A stretch of 12,583 nt of DNA from an uncultured Gammaproteobacteria bacterium (GTDB lineage Bacteria; Pseudomonadota; Gammaproteobacteria; CAJQNE01), in the NCBI GenBank assembly GCA_905479545.1, contig CAJQNE010000497.1, positions 1 through 12,583 of the forward strand, written 5' to 3'. The position numbers and the translations under genes were made by a program. Below the pieces are notes generated by a model. It ran no database searches. It saw only the letters and a program-made list of their open reading frames with translations, and was not told the DNA's origin. Positions within the stretch are counted from its first letter, which is position 1; the number at the start of each line of letters is the position of its first letter. Of the stretch, positions 1 through 7,479 are shown piece after piece.

Positions 1-225
1 GCCGACGTGTCGTTGGAGCCGTCCATCGACGAGATCACCAGCACTGGCGTGACCGCGTAGACCGCCAGGCCCAGCGGCCGACCGCGGACGGCCAGCGCCA
101 CCAGGATCACCAGCGAGGCCAGCCGCTCCATGCGCCCGGGCTCGTCGAGCGTGGGCAGGTACCAGAGCAGTGCCAGGGGGCCGTAGGCGAACGGCGCCCC
201 CGGCGGGAACGACTCCGCGAAACCA
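1..225 (-). other. High-GC foreign block, fragment of an unidentified membrane protein gene
   Basis: These bases are about 73% G+C by hand count, against about 50% immediately to the right. Read on the minus strand in the wrbA frame, nearly every codon ends in G or C. The translation contains PFAYGPLALLWYLPT and then two hydrophobic stretches, SLVILVALAV and GLAVYAVTPVLVISSM, followed by DGSNDTSA. This looks like part of a polytopic membrane protein from a high-GC (actinobacterial-like) genome, but I cannot name the family. It shares no style with the rest of the window. The change occurs around 222-231, just after the wrbA codons for SPYG. An assembly or read chimera is the simplest explanation. 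A real recombination event cannot be excluded from sequence alone. Confidence 0.7.
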
Positions 226-704
226 CCGCCATAGGGGCTGCCGCCGGTAGTGGTCGTGTGTAAAGCACCGTGACTATAAGGTAGGCCGATAATTGCCATG
301 CCATGGTGAAGTAAAGGCAGCATCATACTTAAAAGAGTGCTCTCCTGGCCGCCGTGCATACTGGCGGTAGATGTGAAAACAGCAGCTGGTTTGCCAATCA
401 GGCTGCCGCTGAACCATTCTGCCGCCGTACTATCAATAAACGCCTTCACTGGTGCCGCCATATTGCCGAACCGGGTCGGTGAACCTAATGCTAGTGCATC
501 GCAGCTTTGCAAGTCACCTAAGCTAGCCGTCGGTGGGTGAGTCATGTTTGCTTCATTGTCGCCTTGGTCATTCAAGGCCGGCAGATAGCGTATAACCGGA
601 ACAGCCCCCACTACAGTCGCTACTCCACGGGCTATTTGTCGGGCAAGCAGGGCCGAGCCGCCGTGTTTGGAGTGGTAAATGATTAATATGGAAGCTGTGG
701 TCAT
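3..704 (-). CDS. wrbA: NAD(P)H:quinone oxidoreductase WrbA, 3' end replaced by foreign sequence
   Basis: Reading the minus strand from ATG at 704 gives a flavodoxin-like protein of the WrbA family, FMN-dependent enzymes that reduce quinones by two electrons in the cytoplasm. The first ~159 residues carry the family marks in order: an N-terminal beta strand and phosphate-binding loop (ILIIYHSKHGGS, 6-17), the stretch ALGSPTRFGNMAAPVKAF (72-89), KPAAVFTSTASMHGGQE (105-121), LLHHGM (131-136), and GGSPYG (154-159). WrbA proteins normally continue with an alanine-rich stretch and a further helix to about 200 residues. Here, after Y158-G159, the homology stops and a high-GC hydrophobic reading frame continues without a stop to the window edge. 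Only about 226-704 is genuine wrbA. No clear Shine-Dalgarno precedes 704. The gene diverges from the lipoprotein gene at 867. The WrbA identity is secure; the fusion is probably artificial. Confidence 0.85.
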   Translation of the reverse strand, partial: MTTASILIIYHSKHGGSALLARQIARGVATVVGAVPVIRYLPALNDQGDNEANMTHPPTASLGDLQSCDALALGSPTRFGNMAAPVKAFIDSTAAEWFSGSLIGKPAAVFTSTASMHGGQESTLLSMMLPLLHHGMAIIGLPYSHGALHTTTTGGSPYGGGFAESFPPGAPFAYGPLALLWYLPTLDEPGRMERLASLVILVALAVRGRPLGLAVYAVTPVLVISSMDGSNDTS

Positions 705-866
705 ATTGGGTGGGCTGGTTAGAAAATAATGCCTTAATTAACAAGCGATTAGTTATCGAATGGTATTAAAAGTCGCGAAAATGGGGCATAATGGGCGGGT
801 AGCAGATACATGTTGCTGCCATTAGTGCGGTAACCAAATACGAACAGGAAACGTGTCTTACATACC

Positions 867-1571
867 ATGCGAAAGCTAACAGCATTACGAATATTACTGG
901 TTTTGTCACCGATGTGCCTTGCAGCTTGTTCCAGCACACCGGCACGCGTTGCGACAGCTGAGGTGCAAGCGCCACAGTATCGACCTAGTGCTGCCGCGAT
1001 AGCGGGAACTGAAAAAATTATTGCGAAGTCCGAAGTGGCAGTTTCCGCTGCGCCCACCGCCCGGTCAGCCCAGATTTTGTTGGAAGATGCGCGTAAAGCG
1101 CTCGCCGCAGGGGATACAGTTTCGGCCCGCCGTTTAGCAAGGAGCGCCGCTCAGGAAGCTCAGTTTGTGGTCAACAATGCGAATGTACAGCAGGCCAAAC
1201 GGACGTTGTCTGAAGTTAAAAGTTATACTAATCTGAATGCTCAGCAGTACGTGCGGTTACGGGCGGCAGAAAATGCGTTAGTGAATAACGAAGGCGTGCC
1301 AGCTACTCAGCTGTTAACTCGCTTAAATACGCAGCTTGAAGCCAGTAGCGCCCGCTATGCTGCGCGTAATAAGCGGGCTAACCCAAATCCTTCGCTCATT
1401 GGTTATCAGCAAATCGCCAATAATCCGTTCCAATGGCCGTCGTTAATTCGTGCAAGCTATGCACTTATTCAGAATCCTTCTGCGGTGCTGCCAACGCTTG
1501 ATAAGTCGGTGGAAATGCCGGCATCGGATACCCGCACTGACGCAGACCCGAGTTCAGAAGCAGCATCTTAA
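867..1571 (+). CDS. Outer-membrane lipoprotein, helical (DUF4398-like)
   Basis: A 234-residue protein with a typical lipoprotein signal: Met-Arg-Lys, a hydrophobic stretch, and the lipobox L18-A19-A20-C21. Cys21 would be lipidated, and Ser22 at +2 predicts sorting to the outer membrane rather than Asp-type inner-membrane retention. Residues ~60-105 (ARSAQILLEDARKALAAGD, then ARRLARSAAQEAQFVVNNA) form alanine-rich helices that resemble DUF4398-type lipoproteins, often found near OmpA-like proteins. The C-terminal third is rich in Asn, Pro and Ser, ends in an acidic tail, and shows no domain I recognise. An AGGAA at 846-850 lies 16 bases before the ATG, which is far for a ribosome site; the well-placed signal peptide supports this start. 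The gene stands alone and is followed by a hairpin terminator. Lipoprotein status is strong, the family assignment weak, and the function unknown. Confidence 0.75.
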   Translation: MRKLTALRILLVLSPMCLAACSSTPARVATAEVQAPQYRPSAAAIAGTEKIIAKSEVAVSAAPTARSAQILLEDARKALAAGDTVSARRLARSAAQEAQFVVNNANVQQAKRTLSEVKSYTNLNAQQYVRLRAAENALVNNEGVPATQLLTRLNTQLEASSARYAARNKRANPNPSLIGYQQIANNPFQWPSLIRASYALIQNPSAVLPTLDKSVEMPASDTRTDADPSSEAAS

Positions 1572-1596
1572 ACAAATAGCGTCTGGATTCAGATTT

Positions 1597-1623
1597 AAGA
1601 ACCGGGTTGCGCCGGTTTTTAAA
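1597..1623 (+). terminator. Rho-independent terminator after the lipoprotein gene
   Basis: AACCGG (1600-1605) pairs with CCGGTT (1612-1617) around a six-base loop. The stem extends outwards through one G-U pair to nine pairs, and five T residues fall at 1616-1620. It lies 25 bases after the stop codon at 1571, as expected for the end of the lipoprotein transcript. It is also about 55 bases past the end of the convergent epmB, where it could act weakly in the other direction, but the T run favours the plus strand. Confidence 0.65.
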
Positions 1624-1676
1624 TGCCTACTTGACGGTTTAATCTAAGGCTGAACTTGATCCTATTAGCCCGGTTT

Positions 1677-2840
1677 TTAGCGGATCAATGTTTTAGATGA
1701 ATAGCCCGGTACATCACGTACCAGCCGTGGTACGAGGAAACCAGGGAGTCTGGAACGCATTCCATCGACTATTTCTATAGCTCGCTGCTCTTCTACTTCT
1801 AAGTGAGCCGAGCCGGTAACCTTGTCGAGCATATTCAGATAGTAGGGTAATGTGCTGCCCTCAAATTGTGCTTCGGATAACTCACACAGACTATCGACGT
1901 TATCGTTAACATCGCGCAGCAAAACAGACTGGTTCAACAGCATTGTGCCACTGCTGCGCAAGTCGTCCATCGCGGCGTACACCTCATCGTCAATTTCGTT
2001 GGCGTGATTGCAATGCAGCACTACGACGGTTTGTAAATGCGTGTCGCCCAGCCAATCCAACAATGAGTCGTCGACACGGCTTGGCAGCACGATTGGTTGG
2101 CGCGTGTGGATACGAATCCGGCGGATATGGCGGATATCTTCTAAGGCCTCAACGAATTCGCTGAGCTTGTCGTCGCTCAACATAAGCGGGTCGCCGCCGC
2201 TAAGAATAACTTCTTGAACGTCTTTGTTTTCACTCAGCCAGGCTAGTGTTGTATCCAGCTGAGCGCCCGACGGTTGGTTATCCGCATAGGGGAACTCGCG
2301 GCGGAAGCAATACCGACAATGAACGCCACAAGCCGGGCTGAGCGTTAGTAGCGCGCGTCCTGAGTATTTATGCAACACCCCCGGCGCAACCAACGCATCA
2401 GCGTCGCTAACGGGATCGCTACTGTAACCGTCGTGTTGTTCAAGCTCTCCACCGAGTGGCAGCACTTGGCGCAATAACGGATCATTGATGTCTCCCGGGT
2501 GCATCCGTTGCGCAAATGCCAGAGGTACCCGCAGTGGGAACGACTTGGCAGCTTTTTTGGCACTATTGAGCAGCGACTTATGTTCGGGGCCATTTAGCTG
2601 CAACAGTTCTAGTAGTTGTTCCGGATCGCGAATAGCTTGTTGCTGCTCGGCTTGCCAGCGTTGTTGCTTTGTAAGCTGAACGGGTCGCGGCCGTGGCATG
2701 GCCGCTTTGATTAACTCGTCGGTAAGCTCAATATCGTTGCCGTCAGCGTTTTTAGTCGCGGGTGACTGGCGCGAACGGTCGGTTTGCGTTTTCTGCGGGG
2801 AATGCCGCTCAGAAACCGGTATTATTCGAGATATAGCCAC
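1677..2840 (-). CDS. epmB: EF-P beta-lysylation protein EpmB (lysine 2,3-aminomutase family)
   Basis: A radical-SAM, PLP-dependent enzyme of the lysine 2,3-aminomutase family. EpmB converts L-lysine to (R)-beta-lysine, which EpmA then attaches to EF-P. The cluster-binding motif CGVHCRYC (Cys161, 165, 168 from this start) follows HKYSGRALL. Further family blocks are RREFPYADNQ, EVILSGGDPLM, RIRIHTRQPIV, HCNHANEIDDE and LLNQSVLLRDVND. The C-terminal PGYSSKTLIR holds the probable PLP lysine five residues from the end. The frame stays open up to TTG at 2960, but I prefer GTG at 2840. A GGAAG lies four bases upstream of it, and a TATACT promoter-like box overlaps the longer reading frame. That gives 387 residues. 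ATG at 2699 (340 residues) matches the usual family length of about 340, so residues 1-47 (IIPVSERHSPQKT and on) may be an extension or not translated. It diverges from efp, its pathway partner. Confidence 0.93.
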   Translation of the reverse strand: MAISRIIPVSERHSPQKTQTDRSRQSPATKNADGNDIELTDELIKAAMPRPRPVQLTKQQRWQAEQQQAIRDPEQLLELLQLNGPEHKSLLNSAKKAAKSFPLRVPLAFAQRMHPGDINDPLLRQVLPLGGELEQHDGYSSDPVSDADALVAPGVLHKYSGRALLTLSPACGVHCRYCFRREFPYADNQPSGAQLDTTLAWLSENKDVQEVILSGGDPLMLSDDKLSEFVEALEDIRHIRRIRIHTRQPIVLPSRVDDSLLDWLGDTHLQTVVVLHCNHANEIDDEVYAAMDDLRSSGTMLLNQSVLLRDVNDNVDSLCELSEAQFEGSTLPYYLNMLDKVTGSAHLEVEEQRAIEIVDGMRSRLPGFLVPRLVRDVPGYSSKTLIR

Positions 2841-3139
2841 TTTACTTCCGTTGTTTTGCTCGGTTGAAGCAGAATGTTGCTCAGACCTGCGATGCTCAAA
2901 ATGTCGAAGAGTAGTCTTCAATATCTCGGCAGGTCTAAAGCCTAGTATAAGCCTTGGCAAATTTCATTGGCTTTTTACGCGGGCGGTGAATTTCGGTGCA
3001 TTCCGAATGATTTAGCCGGTTAACTTACCGCTATGCCAATAAGGTTCAGTAGCTGTATCGAATTTTTGCGTAGAGGACACTGTACATTCTCTGCACAACC
3101 TTAAATCATGTAATTTGTAACTTAGGTACATAAAACATT
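2841..3139. promoter_or_regulatory. Divergent epmB/efp intergenic region
   Basis: These 299 bases separate the preferred epmB start from efp and must hold control sites for both. On the minus strand TATACT (2944-2949) is a good -10 box placed to give a leader of about 100 bases before GTG 2840; no good -35 is evident at the right distance. On the plus side the bases before efp are AT-rich, but I could not find a convincing paired -35/-10. Before the efp ATG only AGG at 3124-3126 resembles a ribosome site, and it is 13 bases away. A TTG-started extension of epmB into this region (2841-2960) is possible but looks untranslated. I see no RNA gene or repeat here. Confidence 0.4.
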
Positions 3140-3709
3140 ATGGCAACAATCAGCACTAACGACTTTCGCTCCGGCACAAAAATTATGCTGGATGGAGAGC
3201 CTTGTTCTATCGTTGAGAACGAGTTTGTAAAGCCGGGGAAAGGTCAGGCATTTAGCCGCGTGAAGTATCGGCAATTACGTACCGGCAGGGTCAATGAAAA
3301 AACCTTCAAATCCGGCGAAAGTGTTGAAGCAGCGGATGTGATGGAAGTTGAGCTGCAGTACCTCTACGAAGATGGCGAGTTTTGGCACTTCATGGATACC
3401 ACGACCTTTGAACAAAAAGCCGCTGATAAAAATGCAGTCGCTGATGTGAAACAGTGGTTGAAAGCCGAAGATAACTGCACCGTTACGCTCTACAACGGCG
3501 AGCCTATCGGCGTAACGCCACCGAACTTTGTTACATTGGCGGTTAGCGATACCGACCCCGGCTTACGCGGCGACACGTCGAGTGGTGGCATAAAACCAGC
3601 AACCCTGGAAACCGGAGCTGTCGTTCGGGTACCGCTATTTATCGAAATCGGTGACGTACTCAAAATTGATACCCGCACAGGCGAGTATTCGTCGCGCGCG
3701 AAAGATTAA
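3140..3709 (+). CDS. efp: Translation elongation factor P
   Basis: A 189-residue EF-P, the usual length, with the three-barrel, tRNA-shaped fold. EF-P binds between the P and E sites and speeds peptide bond formation at consecutive prolines. The N-terminal KOW-like domain contains EFVKPGKGQAF, with the modifiable lysine at position 34 in the E. coli-type loop (P-G-K-G), which fits beta-lysylation rather than rhamnosylation at Arg. The OB domains follow: LYEDGEFWHFMDTTTFEQ (~115 region), the signature block around VTPPNFVTLAVSDTDPGLRGDT, and the C-terminal IGDVLKIDTRTGEYSSRAKD. ATG 3140 is the natural start by homology. The gene has its modifier epmA nine bases downstream on the same strand and epmB divergently upstream, so substrate and both modifying enzymes sit together. 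Confidence 0.97.
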   Translation: MATISTNDFRSGTKIMLDGEPCSIVENEFVKPGKGQAFSRVKYRQLRTGRVNEKTFKSGESVEAADVMEVELQYLYEDGEFWHFMDTTTFEQKAADKNAVADVKQWLKAEDNCTVTLYNGEPIGVTPPNFVTLAVSDTDPGLRGDTSSGGIKPATLETGAVVRVPLFIEIGDVLKIDTRTGEYSSRAKD

Positions 3710-3718
3710 TAACCTGCT

Positions 3719-4657
3719 GTGAACTGGCGGCCGAACGCCAACCTTACCCAGCTTCAAAAACGCGCTGAATTACTCGCTGGAATCCGGCGTTTTTTTGCCG
3801 CCAATAAGGCTCTGGAGGTCGACACTCCAGCGCTCATTACGGGTGGCTGCGTCGATAGGCATATTGAAAGTCCGCAAGTTAGTGGCGGGCGTTACTTACA
3901 TAGCTCGCCTGAACTGGCCATGAAACGTTTGTTGGCTGCCGGAAGTGGTGATATTTACCAGCTGAGCCATGTTTTTCGTGCCAACGAACAAGGGCGTCGG
4001 CATAACTCAGAATTTATGTTGTTGGAGTGGTACCGCTGTGGCTATAGCACGGCTGATTTGCAGCAGGAAATTAGCCAGTTAATCAGTTCGCTTGCCGGGC
4101 TGCCCTGGAGTGAGTTGTCGGCTGGCTCCATAGAATATGTCAGTTACCAGCAAGCGTTTATCCAATATTGCGGCTTAGACCCGCTAAGCTGTTCTGTGGC
4201 GGATATCAAACGACGATGCGAAAGTAGTGCGCCGGACCTAGATGATGACGACCGCGACGGCTGGCTTGATTGGCTGGGTTCGCAGTTGGTATTTCCCCAT
4301 TTGGGTTGGCGTGAAAATCAAATGTTCCAGACTTATTTAGTCGACTTTCCGGCTAGCCAGGCGGCTCTCGCTCGTTTATCCGAAGATGCAGCAGGAAACT
4401 CTGTTGCTGCGCGGTTTGAGCTCTACATTGCCGGGGTAGAGTTAGCCAATGGCTACCATGAACTGAGTGATGTGGACGAGCAGCGCGACCGACTAGGCGA
4501 GCGCGCTGCGACCGAAAACCCTGAGTTTTTAGCGGCTCTTGAACATGGCTTGCCCGACTGTTGCGGAGTTGCTTTGGGGGTCGACAGGTTGTTAATGCTG
4601 CTGACCGGAGCCGGCTCGATTGCTGAGGTTATGCCTTTCAGCTTTGAGCGAGTGTAA
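3719..4657 (+). CDS. epmA: EF-P lysine ligase EpmA (class II LysRS paralogue)
   Basis: A 312-residue truncated lysyl-tRNA synthetase-like enzyme, also called PoxA/GenX/YjeA, that lacks the anticodon-binding domain. It activates (R)-beta-lysine with ATP and transfers it to Lys34 of EF-P. The N terminus aligns with E. coli EpmA (LQKRAELLAGIRRFFAANK, then LEVDTPAL). Class II motif 2 is HVFRANEQGRRHNSEF followed by MLLEWYR (residues 84-106). Later blocks are FPASQAALARLSEDA, GVELANGYHELSD and motif 3, GVALGVDRLLML. The start is GTG at 3719, nine bases after the efp stop, and no Shine-Dalgarno is visible, so translation probably depends on coupling to efp. Slightly shorter than the E. coli protein (325), mostly through a smaller loop after residue 40. 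The cytoplasmic role is well established for the family. Confidence 0.95.
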   Translation: MNWRPNANLTQLQKRAELLAGIRRFFAANKALEVDTPALITGGCVDRHIESPQVSGGRYLHSSPELAMKRLLAAGSGDIYQLSHVFRANEQGRRHNSEFMLLEWYRCGYSTADLQQEISQLISSLAGLPWSELSAGSIEYVSYQQAFIQYCGLDPLSCSVADIKRRCESSAPDLDDDDRDGWLDWLGSQLVFPHLGWRENQMFQTYLVDFPASQAALARLSEDAAGNSVAARFELYIAGVELANGYHELSDVDEQRDRLGERAATENPEFLAALEHGLPDCCGVALGVDRLLMLLTGAGSIAEVMPFSFERV

Positions 4658-4665
4658 TCGCCCCG

Positions 4666-5745
4666 ATGCCGACATCTAAACCGCAACCTATAGCGCAGCT
4701 AAGTGTGGTGATTCCAGCGCTGAATGAAATCGACGCCTTGCCAGAACTATTGCGGCAGCTAAACCAACAATCGGATATCGCCTTGCAAATTGTAGTAGCC
4801 GATGGCGGATCGACCGATGGCACGATTGAAGCAGCAAAAAAAGTGGGCGCTGAGGTTATGATGACCCCAAGCGGCCGCGGACGACAAATGAACGCTGCTG
4901 CGGCGGTGGCGCAGGCTGACTATTTGCTGTTTCTTCATGCCGATTCCGGATTGACCAATGACCGTCAGCTAAGTGACGCATTAAGTCAGCTCAAACGCGC
5001 TCGCGAACGAAACTCTCATCCTATTGCGGGTCACTTCGCGTTGCGCTTCACGGGCAGCCACGCACCCGACGAATTCCGCTATCGGTATTTGCAGGCAAAA
5101 ACAGAGCTCAATCGGCCGAATACCACTAATGGCGATCAAGCCATGTTGATTCAACGCGATCACTTTTTTGCGTTGGGATGCTTTGATGAAAGCATGAATT
5201 TCCTCGAGGATCAGCGCTTCGCTGAAAAGCTCCGTGAGCAAGGCGAATGGTTGCTGCTGCCTCATCGCTTGGAAACGTCGGCACGGCGATTTTCAGTTGA
5301 AGGATTCGGTCGTCGGTATACCTTAATGTCAATTATTATGGGTATGTATGCGGTGGGCGCGAAATCTTTTTTTCAGGCAGCCGGGGGCATTTATAAGTCC
5401 CAACATGAAATCAGCAGGCTACGGTTAGCACCATTTATTGCGCTATGCGGAACAACTTTACGGGCTCTGCCCTGGAGGCAGCGTTTCCGGGTTGGCGGTT
5501 TTATCGCACAGAACGCCTGGCAGCTTGGGTTAATGCTGGAAGTGAAGTTTCGGCGGCGGCTTGGTACCGGAACAGCCGGGCAGTATCGCTCACGCTGGCT
5601 GCCATTCTACGATCGTTATTTGGCGTGGTTCTTCGACAGCTTGCCGGTGGCGGTTATAACCAGTGGGCTGGCTGCGCTGTGGTTTTTTGCTGTGCTATTG
5701 CCCTGGTATCGCTGGAGTGATCGCAATAGCGCCGCCAAATTATAA
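4666..5745 (+). CDS. Family 2 glycosyltransferase (TIGR04283-like) with C-terminal membrane segment
   Basis: A GT-A fold family 2 glycosyltransferase of 359 residues. The N-terminal SVVIPALNE (13-21), VVADGGSTDGT (43-53) and FLHADS (90-95) are the nucleotide-sugar and metal-binding blocks; the HAD carries the metal-binding Asp. GDQAMLIQRDHFFALGCFDE, the FLEDQRFAEKLREQG block and LETSARRF match the TIGR04283 group (rSAM/selenodomain-associated transferase 2, also named for arsenosugar synthesis). The catalytic part ends near residue 230, the normal length of that group. About 130 further residues follow, basic and aromatic, ending in a membrane-spanning stretch (VAVITSGLAALWFFAVLL, ~328-345). 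It starts eight bases after epmA with no visible ribosome site, suggesting a three-gene operon with efp and epmA. Donor and acceptor are unknown. None of the rSAM/selenodomain or arsenic genes usually cited for the group are present here. Confidence 0.8.
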   Translation: MPTSKPQPIAQLSVVIPALNEIDALPELLRQLNQQSDIALQIVVADGGSTDGTIEAAKKVGAEVMMTPSGRGRQMNAAAAVAQADYLLFLHADSGLTNDRQLSDALSQLKRARERNSHPIAGHFALRFTGSHAPDEFRYRYLQAKTELNRPNTTNGDQAMLIQRDHFFALGCFDESMNFLEDQRFAEKLREQGEWLLLPHRLETSARRFSVEGFGRRYTLMSIIMGMYAVGAKSFFQAAGGIYKSQHEISRLRLAPFIALCGTTLRALPWRQRFRVGGFIAQNAWQLGLMLEVKFRRRLGTGTAGQYRSRWLPFYDRYLAWFFDSLPVAVITSGLAALWFFAVLLPWYRWSDRNSAAKL

Positions 5746-5763
5746 GATAGTACATCCTGCAAA

Positions 5764-7266
5764 TTAAGGCGTTTCGAGTGGCTTTTCAGCTTCGCGTTGC
5801 AGTTGTTTGGGCAAGGCTGCCTTCAACTCGATAAGCCGTGCTTCAGCCTGTAGCTTTTGTGTGGGCGGTAAGTCACTGGAGCGCAAAGCTAATTGAAGTT
5901 GCCGTACGGCGGAAAAATCGCTGCCCTGTAAGCGCAAGTACTCACCCATATAATAATGCCCGCTAGCCGCTTGATTGCTCTCGGTAGAGGCGCGGGCGAT
6001 GAGTTGGTAATAGGGCGCATAACCGTCACGAGAATAAGACAGTGCCCGAAGTAGAACCTCTTGAGCTTCTTTTGGCCGCTGCAGTTGCAATAACCCCACG
6101 GCGTAACTCACGTTTAACTCGCGATTCTGCGGAAATACTCGCAGCGCTTTGCTGTAGGTGTTTAGTGCCTCGCTGTCTTGTTTGGCCGCAAGCTGGGTTT
6201 CGGCAAGTGCTACCCAATAGCTCATTTGGGTCTCATCTTCCCTCACTAATTTTTGAAGCAGCTTTACTGCTTCAGCTTCACGGTTGGCGTAACTCATCGC
6301 CAACGCTAGCCGGTATTCGGCATGGTGGCGATCAATCGTGGTAGTCGCGTTTGCTGCCTGTTCAGCATAAGTGTTAATAAAATTGCCGCCGCTGTTCAGC
6401 ACCTGTAACCGGCTTTGTATCAGCCGAAACCTATTAGAGTCCGCGACAGGCGAAGTCGCGAGACTGTCGGCCCGGGTTAGCGCCTCAATAATACGGGTAC
6501 TGTAGAGCGGGTGAGTGCGTAATATTTCCGGCACTACGCCATCGGCAAGGCGTGACTTCTGCGCCAGACGCTCAAAAAATCGCGCCATACCGTAAGGGTC
6601 AAAACCGGCTCGAGCCAGTAAGCGAATACCAATACGATCCGCCTCTAGCTCATGGGCACGGGTGAAGTTGAGTTGATTCTGGGCGCTAATAGAAAGCGAG
6701 GCGCCAATAATCGCTTGTATCGCTGCCGGATCACCACCGGCCAACAATATGCCAAGAACCATTGCTGCCGTAGTGAGCGCGCCAGCACGTGAGTTCTTCT
6801 CGGCACCGCGTAAAGTATGCCGCTGGGTGACGTGAACAATCTCGTGTGACATCACCCCTGCAAGTTCGCTCTCATCGCCCGCTGACGAGATAAGGCCGGC
6901 GTTAATACCAATAAATCCACCCGGCAGCGCGAAAGCATTAATTTGTTGACTGTTTACAACAAAAAAAGTGAATTGATCGGAAGCCCAGTCGCTTTGCGAC
7001 ACCAACTTGAAGCCAAGATCGGATATGTAGCGGGTAATAGCCGGGTCTTGAAGAATTAGTCGCCTTGCCTGAAGCTGATTGAGGATACTCTGGCCAAGCT
7101 CTCTTTCTTCACTAGGCGTCAGAATTTTTCCCGACGGGTCGCCCATATGTGGCAGTTCGTAATTTTGCGCGAACGAAGTGCTGCACAGCGCAACCATCAC
7201 TAGCATGGAGGTGATAACGGCTCGGGCCAGTGTGATATAACTGTGAGGTCGATTACTGTGAAGCAT
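5764..7266 (-). CDS. bepA: Beta-barrel assembly-enhancing protease BepA (M48, TPR)
   Basis: A 500-residue periplasmic zinc metalloprotease and chaperone (YfgC) that cooperates with the BAM complex, helping LptD assembly and degrading stalled outer-membrane proteins. The N terminus is a Sec signal peptide with hydrophobic ITLARAVITSMLVMVALC and likely cleavage after SFA (residue 33). The M48 domain has HEIVH (141-145), the two zinc histidines and catalytic Glu142, and HELEAD (205-210) with the third ligand Glu206. THPLYSTRI (251-259) contains the histidine that in E. coli (His246) gates the active site. From ~315 to 480, repeated helical pairs (AEYRLALAMSYANREAEAVKL, SYWVALAETQLAAKQDSEA and on) are tetratricopeptide repeats. 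Length is close to the 487 of E. coli. It diverges from perM, as in E. coli. It ends 18 bases from the convergent glycosyltransferase gene with no obvious terminator between. Confidence 0.95.
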   Translation of the reverse strand: MLHSNRPHSYITLARAVITSMLVMVALCSTSFAQNYELPHMGDPSGKILTPSEERELGQSILNQLQARRLILQDPAITRYISDLGFKLVSQSDWASDQFTFFVVNSQQINAFALPGGFIGINAGLISSAGDESELAGVMSHEIVHVTQRHTLRGAEKNSRAGALTTAAMVLGILLAGGDPAAIQAIIGASLSISAQNQLNFTRAHELEADRIGIRLLARAGFDPYGMARFFERLAQKSRLADGVVPEILRTHPLYSTRIIEALTRADSLATSPVADSNRFRLIQSRLQVLNSGGNFINTYAEQAANATTTIDRHHAEYRLALAMSYANREAEAVKLLQKLVREDETQMSYWVALAETQLAAKQDSEALNTYSKALRVFPQNRELNVSYAVGLLQLQRPKEAQEVLLRALSYSRDGYAPYYQLIARASTESNQAASGHYYMGEYLRLQGSDFSAVRQLQLALRSSDLPPTQKLQAEARLIELKAALPKQLQREAEKPLETP

Positions 7267-7479
7267 AATAGTGATAATAAACCCTACAGGGTGCGAGTGC
7301 TTAACCGTATTGAGTAAGAGTAGGGTGCTGAGTTCCCCACCCGTAGTAATCGAAAAGATATTTGCCCATCGCTTGAAGTATTTGTCATGCAGTATATCTT
7401 ATGACCTTCTTATCGCTGACTTGATTTCAGCATTACGTCATTTACCTGTCCTTAGAGGCAGTAGTCTGGAGCCACAAGC
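7267..7479. promoter_or_regulatory. Divergent bepA/perM intergenic region
   Basis: These 213 bases contain the starts of two opposing genes. On the plus strand TTGAAG (7373-7378) and TCTTAT (7397-7402), 18 bases apart, are a weak promoter candidate for perM, with AT-rich TATAT beside it. On the minus strand two TATTAT-like boxes lie just before the bepA ATG with no good -35. A plus-strand open frame (7271-7483) crosses the region and runs into perM but has no protein character and no ribosome site. The one clear translational signal is TGGAG at 7467-7471, eight bases before the TTG start of perM. Confidence 0.35.

Noticed and set aside
2698..3015. Plus-strand 105-codon open frame across the epmB 5' end
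   Set aside because: It is antisense to the clearly real epmB frame and has a low-complexity Ser/Cys-rich translation with no family signature.
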